Shown here piece by piece: positions 52,930 through 60,691 of a stretch of 64,000 bases of DNA. Within the stretch, counting starts at the first letter, position 1; every line of letters starts with the position of its first letter. The DNA comes from an uncultured Novosphingobium sp. (lineage in GTDB: Bacteria > Pseudomonadota > Alphaproteobacteria > Sphingomonadales > Sphingomonadaceae). The translations under genes were made by a program, and so were the position numbers. Location: positions 10,992-74,991 of the forward strand of contig CAMPHR010000015.1 in the NCBI GenBank assembly GCA_946886075.1, given 5' to 3'. Below the pieces are notes generated by a model. The model was not told the origin of the DNA, made no database searches, and worked only from the letters and a program-made list of their open reading frames with translations.

Positions 52930-52945
52930 TGGCACGGCTCTTGCG
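52930..52945 (+). promoter_or_regulatory. Sigma-54 promoter of flgBCDEF
   Basis: TGGCACGGCTCTTGCG matches the consensus TGGCACG-N4-TTGC exactly. It lies ~105 bases before flgB. Confidence 0.92.
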
Positions 52946-53047
52946 AATACCCGTTCGGATCACCCGCGGTTCACGCCATCAGGCTTCAGAACGGCGGACG
53001 AACCGCAAACTTTAGGCCCTCATGGGCAAAAAGACGGAAAGACAGAA

Positions 53048-53419
53048 ATGTCGCTGGAAGACGGATTGTTCGGAGTACATGGAAAGGCGCTGGCACTTCG
53101 CTCGCAGCGCCTGTCCCTGCTCGCGTCCAACATCGCGAACGCCTCGACCCCGGGCTACAAGGCGCGGGACATCGACTTCGACGCCGCGCTGAAAGAAGCG
53201 ACGACGCGCCAGCAGGGCAGCGGAATCGCCGACGTCAGCAAGGCGGTCGAGGACAGCATGGGCTATCGCGTGCCGCTTCAGCCCAGCCTTGATGGCAACA
53301 CCGTCGAACTCAGCACCGAACAGACGTTGTTTGCCGAAAACGCCGTCAAATATCGCACGACCCTCTCTTTCCTTGAGGGTCGCATCAACACCATCAACCG
53401 CGCGCTGAAGGGAGAATGA
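53048..53419 (+). CDS. flgB: Flagellar rod protein FlgB
   Basis: The 123-residue proximal-rod protein has the rod motif QRLSLLASNIANASTPGYKA near the N-terminus and YRTTLSFLEGRINTINRAL at the C-terminus. The ATG at 53048 follows GGAAAG; the open frame upstream of it is non-coding leader containing the palindromes and promoter. It leads the flg operon. Confidence 0.95.
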   Translation: MSLEDGLFGVHGKALALRSQRLSLLASNIANASTPGYKARDIDFDAALKEATTRQQGSGIADVSKAVEDSMGYRVPLQPSLDGNTVELSTEQTLFAENAVKYRTTLSFLEGRINTINRALKGE

Positions 53420-53421
53420 GC

Positions 53422-53832
53422 ATGAGCGGCTCTGGCCCCATGAACGTCTTCGACATCGCCGGCCGCGCCATGAGCGCGCAGCTGGTGCGCTTGAACGCCA
53501 CCGCTTCCAACATGGCGAATGCAGGCAATGTCACCGGCAGCGAGGCAGCCGCCTATCGCGCCATCAAGCCGGTCTTCGAATCGGTCACAGACAAGCCCGG
53601 CGTGTCCACCGTGAAGGTGGCCAACGTCATGACGACCGACGCCAAGCCGACCAAGCGCCACGACCCCAACCACCCGCTCGCCGACGCGAACGGCGATGTT
53701 TGGGAAGCGGCGGTCGATAGCAGCGCGGAGCTGGTCGATATGATCGAGACCGCCCGCATGTACCAGAATAATGTGCAGGTGCTGAACACCGCCAAATCCC
53801 TCATGCTCGAAACCATAAGGATCGGCAAATGA
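53422..53832 (+). CDS. flgC: Flagellar rod protein FlgC
   Basis: The 136-residue proximal-rod protein has MSAQLVRLNATASNMANAGN near the N-terminus and the C-terminal SAELVDMIETARMYQNNVQV, then LNTAKSLMLETIRIGK. GGGAG lies seven bases before the ATG at 53422; the ATG at 53416, overlapping the flgB stop, is too close to it. It overlaps flgD by four bases. Confidence 0.95.
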   Translation: MSGSGPMNVFDIAGRAMSAQLVRLNATASNMANAGNVTGSEAAAYRAIKPVFESVTDKPGVSTVKVANVMTTDAKPTKRHDPNHPLADANGDVWEAAVDSSAELVDMIETARMYQNNVQVLNTAKSLMLETIRIGK

Positions 53833-54488
53833 GCACGACCTCCACTGTCACCGACAGCGCGGGCCTTACCGCTTATAATCCGTACAAGAATGTCGGCACC
53901 GGCAAGGCAGAAATGGGCCAGGCCGATTTCCTGCGCCTCCTCACCGCGCAGATGCAGACGCAGGACCCCTTCGCGCCGATGGATAACGCGCAGATGGTCG
54001 CCCAGATGGCCACCATCACCAATTCCAGCGGCATCGCGGAAATGAACCAGACGCTGAAGGGCCTTGCCTCGCAGCTGACCGGTTCGCGGCTGGGCGATGC
54101 AGCCAGCTGGATCGGCAAGTCGATGCTGGTGCAAAGCAACATCGTCGCGCCCGATGCGTCCGGTCAATATATTGGTCAGGTCAGCTTCAAGGATGCGACC
54201 AGCGGCGCCACCGTCGACCTGCTCGATGGCTCGGGCAATGTGCTTAAGACCATCGATCTTGGCAATCAGCCTGCGGGCGACGTCAATTTCTACTGGGACG
54301 GCAAGAATGATGCCGGGGAGCGGGTCGCAACCGACGCGCTCAAGATCCGCGTCAACGGCGCTTCCCCGTCGCGGGTCGCCAGCTGGGCCACCATCGCCGC
54401 CGTCCAGTCACCCGCCGACGGCAGTGCCTCCAAGCTCATCACTCCGTTGGGCAGCTACAGCCCGTCGGACGCCATTTCACTCGCCTAA
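53829..54488 (+). CDS. flgD: Flagellar hook cap protein FlgD
   Basis: The 219-residue scaffold caps the growing hook. The N-terminal block GQADFLRLLTAQMQTQDPFA and MDNAQMVAQMATITNSSGIA is the FlgD signature. It continues into a FlgD Ig-like domain (FYWDGKNDAGERVATDALKI). It overlaps flgC and is followed by flgE after 42 bases. Confidence 0.95.
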   Translation: MSTTSTVTDSAGLTAYNPYKNVGTGKAEMGQADFLRLLTAQMQTQDPFAPMDNAQMVAQMATITNSSGIAEMNQTLKGLASQLTGSRLGDAASWIGKSMLVQSNIVAPDASGQYIGQVSFKDATSGATVDLLDGSGNVLKTIDLGNQPAGDVNFYWDGKNDAGERVATDALKIRVNGASPSRVASWATIAAVQSPADGSASKLITPLGSYSPSDAISLA

Positions 54489-54530
54489 CTCACCCATCAC
54501 CCCAATCCTTTTCACCCAAGGAGCAACGCC

Positions 54531-55394
54531 ATGTCCTTCTACATCTCGCTTTCCGGCCTCAAGGCCGCACAGACCGACCTCGCCACCATCGCGAACAACG
54601 TCTCGAACGTGAACTCCACCGCCTTCAAGAAGAGCAAGGCCGTGTTCGGCGACATCTTCGCCGCCGCGCCGATGCAGACCACGACGCAGGTTGCTGGCCA
54701 GGGCGCGCGCGTGCAGGGCATCACCCAGCAGTTCACTCAAGGGACCATCGAAGGCACCGACAAGACGCTCGACCTCGCGATCACCGGCGAAGGCTTCTTC
54801 ACCGTCAAGCGCACCGGCGACAGCCAGGTCAGCTTTACGCGTAACGGCGCCCTGTCCCTGACCGAAGACCGCTTCGTGGTGGACACCACCGGCGCCCGCG
54901 TTCAGGTGATCCCCGTCGATCCCACGACTGGCGAACCCTCGGCGGCGCTGGCTGCAAAGCTGGCCGCAGGCACCACGACGTCGGCGGACCTTTCCGACCT
55001 TCAGATCCCCACCAACTGGCCCGCAGGCGGCACCGGCAACCAGCTGAACAGCGTTGGCGTCGGCAAGGATGGTCAGATCACCGGCGTCTATGCCGATGGC
55101 ACCACCGCTTATTTGGGCACCACCGCCATGGCCGCCTTCAACAGTCAGGACGGCCTGCGCCAGATGGGTGACGCGCACTGGACTTCGACCTCAGCCAGCG
55201 GCGAGCCGCGCTTTGGCACCGGCAACAGCGGTCTCTACGGCTCGGTCCGCTCGGGCGCCCTCGAACGCGCGAACGTGGACATCACCGAGGAACTGGTCGC
55301 CCTGATCTCGGCCCAGCGCAATTTCCAGGCGAATTCGAAGGCGATCGAAGCGGCCAACACGCTGTCGACCACCATCGTGAACATGCGCACCTGA
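54531..55394 (+). CDS. flgE: Flagellar hook protein FlgE (short)
   Basis: The 287-residue hook protein has the D0 helices MSFYISLSGLKAAQTDLATI and ELVALISAQRNFQANSKAIE, plus the D1 block TFTRNGAL-like (VSFTRNGALSLTEDRFVV). It is far shorter than FlgE in enterics (about 400) or Caulobacter (near 590), so the outer D2-type domain is reduced. Position after flgD and before flgF supports FlgE rather than a second FlgF/FlgG. AGGAG precedes the ATG. Confidence 0.9.
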   Translation: MSFYISLSGLKAAQTDLATIANNVSNVNSTAFKKSKAVFGDIFAAAPMQTTTQVAGQGARVQGITQQFTQGTIEGTDKTLDLAITGEGFFTVKRTGDSQVSFTRNGALSLTEDRFVVDTTGARVQVIPVDPTTGEPSAALAAKLAAGTTTSADLSDLQIPTNWPAGGTGNQLNSVGVGKDGQITGVYADGTTAYLGTTAMAAFNSQDGLRQMGDAHWTSTSASGEPRFGTGNSGLYGSVRSGALERANVDITEELVALISAQRNFQANSKAIEAANTLSTTIVNMRT

Positions 55395-55412
55395 TCTAGT
55401 CCATCTCTTTCC

Positions 55413-55509
55413 CCGTTCGCCCTGAGCCTATCGAAGGGGACTGCTGAGGCAAAGCCGAAGCGCTTCGCCACCCTCAGCAGAAGGCTTCGACTTCGCTCAG
55501 CCCGAACGG
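55413..55509. repeat. Mosaic inverted repeat, family A, copy 5 (inverted, nested hairpin)
   Basis: Left arm CCGTTCGCCCTGAGC, right arm GCTCAGCCCGAACGG: reverse orientation to copies 1-4. The loop holds a nested 9-bp stem CTGCTGAGG/CCTCAGCAG around the palindrome CGAAGCGCTTCG. It lies between flgE and flgF. Confidence 0.85.
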
Positions 55510-55545
55510 GAAGATCTGGCATATTTAACCACAGGAACCTCACCC

Positions 55546-56289
55546 ATGGACCGGCTCGTCAACACGGCACTCACCGCAATGCGCGGCGCGATGGCGCGGC
55601 AGGCGTCGATCTCCAACAATCTCGCGAACGTCAACACGGTTGGCTTCCGGGCGGAGATCGCCAATGCCGAGACGCGCTGGATCAAGGGCGATGGTTTCGA
55701 AACGCGGGCGCAAGCGTCCGAACAGGTGATCGCGTCCGACATGGCGCAGGGCGCGGTCGTCGAAACGGGCAATCCGCTGGACGTGGCCATGAACGGCGAT
55801 GCGCTGCTCGCCGTTCAGGCCGCGGACGGCAGCGAAGCCTATACGCGCCGCGGCGACCTCAAACTCTCCGACAGCGGCCTGCTAACGACCGGCGACGGGC
55901 TTCCCGTCTTGGGCGAGGGTGGCCCCATCACCCTGCCGCAGATGGACAGCGTCTCCATCTCACAGGACGGCAGCATCTGGGGTGTGCCGCAAGGCGGCGA
56001 CCCGGCAAACCCGCAACGTGTCGATGGCTTAAAGCTCGTCCGCGCGGTTGGGTCCAGCATCGCCAAGGGCACGGATGGCCTCTTCCGCGAAACCAATGGC
56101 GGCGTCCTGCCCACCGACCCGCTGGCGACCGTTACTGGCGGATCGATCGAAGGCTCCAACGTCAACGCCACTTCGGCGCTGGTCGATATGATCGAAGCCA
56201 GCCGGGCGTGGGAAACGCAGGTGAAGCTGATCGACACCGCCAAGCAGCTGGACGACGGCGGCGCGTCGCTCATGCGGCTTGATGGTTAA
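55546..56289 (+). CDS. flgF: Flagellar rod protein FlgF
   Basis: The 247-residue proximal-rod protein has MARQASISNNLANVNTVGFR near the N-terminus, AYTRRGDLKLSDSGLLTTGD, and SALVDMIEASRAWETQVKLI at the C-terminus. AGGAA precedes the ATG. It ends the sigma-54 unit begun at flgB; a new sigma-54 promoter follows 3 bases after its stop. Confidence 0.95.
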   Translation: MDRLVNTALTAMRGAMARQASISNNLANVNTVGFRAEIANAETRWIKGDGFETRAQASEQVIASDMAQGAVVETGNPLDVAMNGDALLAVQAADGSEAYTRRGDLKLSDSGLLTTGDGLPVLGEGGPITLPQMDSVSISQDGSIWGVPQGGDPANPQRVDGLKLVRAVGSSIAKGTDGLFRETNGGVLPTDPLATVTGGSIEGSNVNATSALVDMIEASRAWETQVKLIDTAKQLDDGGASLMRLDG

Positions 56290-56291
56290 TT

Positions 56292-56307
56292 TGGCACGAA
56301 CCTTGCT
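56292..56307 (+). promoter_or_regulatory. Sigma-54 promoter of flgG-flgL
   Basis: TGGCACGAACCTTGCT matches TGGCACG-N4-TTGCT exactly. It lies between flgF and flgG, 66 bases before the flgG ATG. Confidence 0.92.
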
Positions 56308-56372
56308 TCTCGTTGAGTAGAGCCATTGAGCATAGCCATTGGGCAAGCCTGACGGCATCACGGAGTTAGACC

Positions 56373-57161
56373 ATGACCAACGCAGCCCTTCACGTCGCCC
56401 GCACCGGCCTCGACGCGCAGAACACGAAGATGCGCGTGATCGCCAACAACCTGGCGAACGTCAACACGACCGCCTTCAAGCGCGACCGCGCCGATTTCGA
56501 AACGCTCGCCTACCAGCAGATGGTCGCGGCAGGCGCCAATTCGGACAGCGAGAACAAGTTCGCCACCGGCCTCAACCTCGGCTCCGGTGTCGCGATGCAG
56601 GGCACCAGCAAGATCAACACGCAAGGCACGTTGCAGCAGACCGGCAACGCGCTCGACATGGCGATCGAGGGGTCGGGCTTCTTCCAGGTCCAGCGCCCGG
56701 ACGGCACCACCGCCTATACCCGCGCGGGCAATTTCAGCACGACGGCGGAAGGCGTTGTCGTTACCAGCGACGGCCTGCCCCTCATCCCGCAGCTGACCGT
56801 GCCGCAAGGCGCGACCGGCATCAGCATCGGCAATGACGGCACCGTCACCGCCACGTTGCAGGGCCAGACCGAGCCGACCCAGCTTGGCCAGGTCGAACTC
56901 GCCAGCTTCATGAACCCGGCAGGTCTTCAGCCGATCGGCGGCAACCTGCTCACCGAAAGCGCCGCCAGCGGCACCCCGCAGGTCGGCGTCGCTGGCCTAG
57001 ACGGTCGCGGCGTCATCCGCTCCGGCAATCTCGAAACCTCGAACGTCAATGTGGTCGAGGAACTGGTCGACATGATCGAAACGCAGCGCGCCTATGAGGT
57101 GAACAGCAAGATGATCAAGGCGACGGACGAAATGCTCCAGTACGTCAATCAGCAGCTGTGA
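56373..57161 (+). CDS. flgG: Flagellar distal rod protein FlgG
   Basis: The 262-residue protein has ARTGLDAQNTKMRVIANNLA, NVNTTAFKRDRADFETLAYQ, AYTRAGNFSTTAEGVVVTSD and the C-terminal NVVEELVDMIETQRAYEVNS, all typical of FlgG, at the standard length. GGAG precedes the ATG. flgH follows directly. Confidence 0.96.
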   Translation: MTNAALHVARTGLDAQNTKMRVIANNLANVNTTAFKRDRADFETLAYQQMVAAGANSDSENKFATGLNLGSGVAMQGTSKINTQGTLQQTGNALDMAIEGSGFFQVQRPDGTTAYTRAGNFSTTAEGVVVTSDGLPLIPQLTVPQGATGISIGNDGTVTATLQGQTEPTQLGQVELASFMNPAGLQPIGGNLLTESAASGTPQVGVAGLDGRGVIRSGNLETSNVNVVEELVDMIETQRAYEVNSKMIKATDEMLQYVNQQL

Positions 57162-57169
57162 GCGGACGC

Positions 57170-57925
57170 ATGACCTCTCCCCACACACCGTTCGCCCTGA
57201 GCTTGTCGAAGGGCTTCACTTCTTCAAAAAGGAAGGGATGGGCTTCGACAAGCTCAGCCCGAACGGTTGTTGTGGCTGTGTGCGCGGTAGCTTTTGCCGC
57301 CACCCCGGCAATGGCCGGCAAAAAGCGCGATGCCGAGCGGCAATTTTTTGCCCCTACCATCGTTGCCACCCCTGCCGCCCCGGTGGCGAACGGTTCGATC
57401 TTCCAGGCATCGATGGGCTACACCCCGCTCACCAGCGGCGCGCGGGCGCAGAGCGTCGGCGACATCATCACCATCGTCCTCGTGGAACGCACGCAGGCGA
57501 CCAAAACAAATTCGGCCGACACCAGCCGCAGCGGCAGCATCGGCCTGACGCCGCCCAGCACCGGCCCCCTCTCCAAACTCTTCTCCGCCAGCGACATCGC
57601 GGCAAGCGGCGATCAAGGCTTCACCGGCAAGGGCAACGCGACCCAGTCGAACGCTCTGAACGGCGAAATCACCGTGACGATCGCGGCGGTCTATCCCAAC
57701 GGCACGATGCTGGTGAAGGGTGAGAAAGCGCTGACGCTCAACCGCGGCGACGAGTTCATCCAGATCAGCGGCCTCGTCCGTCAGGCGGACATCAGCCCCG
57801 ACAACCGCATCGCATCGACCCGCGTCGCCGATGCCAAGATCATCTACACCGGCAAGGGCGAAATCGCCCGCGCAAGCCGCCAGGGCTGGCTGCAGCGCTT
57901 CTTCTCGATGATCAGCCCCTTCTGA
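57170..57925 (+). CDS. flgH: Flagellar L-ring protein FlgH with repeat-derived N-terminus
   Basis: The 251-residue protein shows the FlgH core SVGDIITIVLVERTQATKTN and GEITVTIAAVYPNGTMLVKG with EKALTLNRGDEFIQISGLVR. The N-terminus is odd: about 26 residues after TSPH are translated from a family A repeat (57188-57266) before the hydrophobic core VVVAVCAVAFAATPAMAG. FlgH is normally a lipoprotein; here one Cys (in AVCAVAF) sits without a clear lipobox. The ATG at 57170 is preferred; a GTG at 57158 overlaps flgG. Confidence 0.88.
   Translation: MTSPHTPFALSLSKGFTSSKRKGWASTSSARTVVVAVCAVAFAATPAMAGKKRDAERQFFAPTIVATPAAPVANGSIFQASMGYTPLTSGARAQSVGDIITIVLVERTQATKTNSADTSRSGSIGLTPPSTGPLSKLFSASDIAASGDQGFTGKGNATQSNALNGEITVTIAAVYPNGTMLVKGEKALTLNRGDEFIQISGLVRQADISPDNRIASTRVADAKIIYTGKGEIARASRQGWLQRFFSMISPF
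57188..57266. repeat. Mosaic inverted repeat, family A, copy 6 (inside flgH)
   Basis: CCGTTCGCCCTGAGCTTGTC at the left, CAAGCTCAGCCCGAACGG at the right, same orientation as copy 5. It is read in frame as part of flgH. Confidence 0.85.
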
Positions 57926-57939
57926 TGGAGCGCGCCTTC

Positions 57940-59037
57940 ATGACCCGCCTGTTCCGTATCCTTCTTCCCCTGCTCGGCCTGCTGGCGGTCCCCGCCCATG
58001 CCGAACGGATCAAGGACCTGGGCACATTCCAGGGCGTCCGTCCCAACCAGCTGACCGGCTACGGCATCGTCGTGGGCCTCGCGGGCACCGGCGACGACAG
58101 CCTCGATTATGCGACGCAGGGCGTAAAGGGCATGGTCTCGCGCTTCGGCCTGACCCTGCCGCAGGGCATCAACCCCTCGCTCAAGAACGCCGCCGCTGTG
58201 CTGGTGACGGCAGACCTCCCCGCCTTCGCCAAGCCCGGCCAGCGCCTCGACGTCACCGTCTCGGCCCTCGGCAAGGCCAAATCACTACGCGGCGGCACGC
58301 TGATCATGACGCCCCTGCGCGGCGCGGATAACGAAATCTACGCCATGTCGCAGGGCAATCTCGCGGTCGGCGGCCTTGGCGTCTCCGGCGCGGACGGCAG
58401 CCAGGTTTCGGTGAACATCCCCTCGGCCGGCCGCATCCCCGGCGGCGCGACGGTTGAGCGCGCGGTCGCCACCGGCTTCGACACCGCACCTACCCTCACC
58501 TTCAACCTCGCCGAGGCCGACCTCACCACCGCCCTGCGCGTGGCGGATGGCATCAACCGCACCTTCGGCGACAATCGTGCGCGTGCGACTGACGCTGTGT
58601 CGGTGGACATCACCGCAGCCCCCGGCGCGACCGACCGCATCATGATGATGGGCATGATCGAGAATATCGAGATCAAGCCCGCCGATGCGCCCGCCAAGGT
58701 CATCGTCAACGCCCGCACCGGCACTGTCGTCATCAACGGCGCGGTGAAGATCCACCCGGCCGCAGTCGCACATGGCAAATTGACCGTCAGCGTCAACGAA
58801 AGCCCCCGCATCGTCCAGCCCGCACCCTTCTCCCAAGGGCGCACCGCCATGGAGCCTTCCAGCTCGATTTCGATCGACCAGGAAAAGAAACCAATGGTTA
58901 ATTTTAAAGGTGGAGCATCGCTGGCCGATATAGTGAAGGCGGTGAATGCCATCGGGGCATCCCCCGCCGACATGGTCGCGATCCTCGAAGCCTTGAAACA
59001 GGCAGGCGCGATGAAGGCTGAACTGGTGGTGTTGTGA
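57940..59037 (+). CDS. flgI: Flagellar P-ring protein FlgI
   Basis: The 365-residue periplasmic protein has a signal peptide (RLFRILLPLLGLLAVPAHA) and the FlgI blocks ERIKDLGTFQGVRPNQLTGY, GIVVGLAGTGDDSL and PAKVIVNARTGTVVINGAVK. GGAG lies nine bases before the ATG at 57940. FlgA chaperones it. Its stop overlaps the flgJ start by one base. Confidence 0.96.
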   Translation: MTRLFRILLPLLGLLAVPAHAERIKDLGTFQGVRPNQLTGYGIVVGLAGTGDDSLDYATQGVKGMVSRFGLTLPQGINPSLKNAAAVLVTADLPAFAKPGQRLDVTVSALGKAKSLRGGTLIMTPLRGADNEIYAMSQGNLAVGGLGVSGADGSQVSVNIPSAGRIPGGATVERAVATGFDTAPTLTFNLAEADLTTALRVADGINRTFGDNRARATDAVSVDITAAPGATDRIMMMGMIENIEIKPADAPAKVIVNARTGTVVINGAVKIHPAAVAHGKLTVSVNESPRIVQPAPFSQGRTAMEPSSSISIDQEKKPMVNFKGGASLADIVKAVNAIGASPADMVAILEALKQAGAMKAELVVL

Positions 59038-59348
59038 TGCAGATAAATGCGATTTCCAAAGGGGTTCAGCCCAGCGCATCGCCCGAAAAGGCGCAACTGG
59101 AGAAGACCGCCAAGCAGTTCGAGGCGATCTTCCTGCGCCAGATGATCGGCACCATGCGTCAATCCGGCGGCGGCGAAGGCATCTTTGATTCCAGCGCGAC
59201 CGAGCAGTTTCGCGACATGTCCGACGCGCGCACCGCCGACACGATGGCGGAAAAGGGCGCGCTCGGCATCGCGGAAATGCTGCTGCGCCAATATGAAAGC
59301 CGCCTGCCCAAAGCGCCCGCCGGGCCCACTCAGGCTAAAGGCGAATGA
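59037..59348 (+). CDS. flgJ: Rod-binding protein FlgJ, N-terminal domain only
   Basis: The 103-residue protein contains only the rod-capping domain: EKTAKQFEAIFLRQMIGTMR and the block AEKGALGIAEMLLRQYESRL. The glucosaminidase domain of enteric FlgJ is absent, as is usual in alphaproteobacteria. The SltF-like gene at 49.3-50.1 kb probably supplies that activity. It overlaps flgI and flgK. Confidence 0.93.
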   Translation: MQINAISKGVQPSASPEKAQLEKTAKQFEAIFLRQMIGTMRQSGGGEGIFDSSATEQFRDMSDARTADTMAEKGALGIAEMLLRQYESRLPKAPAGPTQAKGE

Positions 59349-60679
59349 GCGACCTCTTCATCATCGGCGCTTCGGGCACGAAAGCCTATCGTCAGGCGAT
59401 GGCCGCGATCTCGGAAAATATCGCAAACGCCAGCACCGAAGGCTATTCGCGCCGCTCGCTGACGACGATCGAGTCGGGTTCCTCCACCGCGACCATGGCG
59501 ACCTACATCGCCCGCGCCAATTTCGGCGGGACAGAGGTGCAGGGCGTCAACCGCGCCGCCGATCCCTATCTGGACGCGGCCGTCCGCTCCAGCGGCATGG
59601 CGCTAAGCAATTCCACCGCCCGCCTACGCTGGATGACCGATCTGGAAGGCGCGCTCAACGATACGGATACCGGCATCGGCAAGCTGATGACCGGCATGTA
59701 TCAGAATATCGAAAGGCTCGCGGCCAGCCCGACTGACCGCTCGCTGCGCGTCACCACGCTCGACAGCATCAGCCGCGTTGCCGAAGCATTCCAGCGGACC
59801 TCGACCGATCTGGCGCAAGTATCCAGCGGCATCGCCACCGAAGCGACCGGGTCGGTCGAAACGATCAATCGGTCGCTGTCGCAGCTCGCGGGCATCAACA
59901 ACAGCCTGCTGCGCGCGCAACCCGGCACGTCGGCCTATGCGCAGTTGCTCGACAGCCGTGACGCGGCGCTGAACACGCTGTCGGCCAATCTCAATGTCGA
60001 TATCAGCTTCGGCGCGCACGATGTCGCGACGATCAACTATAATGGCACGACGATCGTGCAGGGCGACAATGCGACAACGCTGGCGCTGACCGTCAATGCC
60101 AATGGCACGCTGGCGCTTGCCACAAGCGGCGGCACGGCACTGACGGCGCCGTCTAACGGGACACTGGGCGGCCTCTTTTCCTCCGCCGTCACGACATCGC
60201 AGCGCCGCACCAGCCTGGACACGCTGGCGCAGCAGTTCGTGACCGACATGAACAATTGGCACGCGCAGGGCCGCACCGACGCTAACGTAGCGGGCGGCGC
60301 TCTCCTGTCCGGCACCACCGCGGCGACCGTCACCGCGCTCATCACTGATCCAGCGGCGCTCGCGACCAAATCCACAGATGGAAGGCTCAACGGCAATCTG
60401 CTGGACGCAACCAGCGTGCTGCGTGGCAATGGCAGCGTCGAGCAAGGCTGGACGTCGATCATCGCGACGCAGGCGAACCTGCTCGCATCCATCAAGGCCG
60501 AACAGACCACCGCGCAGGGCCGCAGCGATCAGGCGATCGCCGCGCGCGAAGCGGTGAGCGGCGTCGATCTCGACATGGAGGCGGCCGAACTTCTCCGTTT
60601 GCAGCAGGCCTATTCCGGCTCGGCGAAAATCCTTCAGATCGCGAAGGAAACTGTCGACGCGATCCTGCAGATCATCTGA
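59345..60679 (+). CDS. flgK: Hook-filament junction protein FlgK (HAP1)
   Basis: The 444-residue protein has the rod/hook-type N-terminus AMAAISENIANASTEGYSRR and the C-terminal EAAELLRLQQAYSGSAKILQ, followed by IAKETVDAILQII. The middle is Ala/Thr-rich. It is exported after the hook is complete. It overlaps flgJ by four bases and precedes flgL by 12. Confidence 0.94.
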   Translation: MSDLFIIGASGTKAYRQAMAAISENIANASTEGYSRRSLTTIESGSSTATMATYIARANFGGTEVQGVNRAADPYLDAAVRSSGMALSNSTARLRWMTDLEGALNDTDTGIGKLMTGMYQNIERLAASPTDRSLRVTTLDSISRVAEAFQRTSTDLAQVSSGIATEATGSVETINRSLSQLAGINNSLLRAQPGTSAYAQLLDSRDAALNTLSANLNVDISFGAHDVATINYNGTTIVQGDNATTLALTVNANGTLALATSGGTALTAPSNGTLGGLFSSAVTTSQRRTSLDTLAQQFVTDMNNWHAQGRTDANVAGGALLSGTTAATVTALITDPAALATKSTDGRLNGNLLDATSVLRGNGSVEQGWTSIIATQANLLASIKAEQTTAQGRSDQAIAAREAVSGVDLDMEAAELLRLQQAYSGSAKILQIAKETVDAILQII

Positions 60680-60691
60680 AAGGGCTGACCC

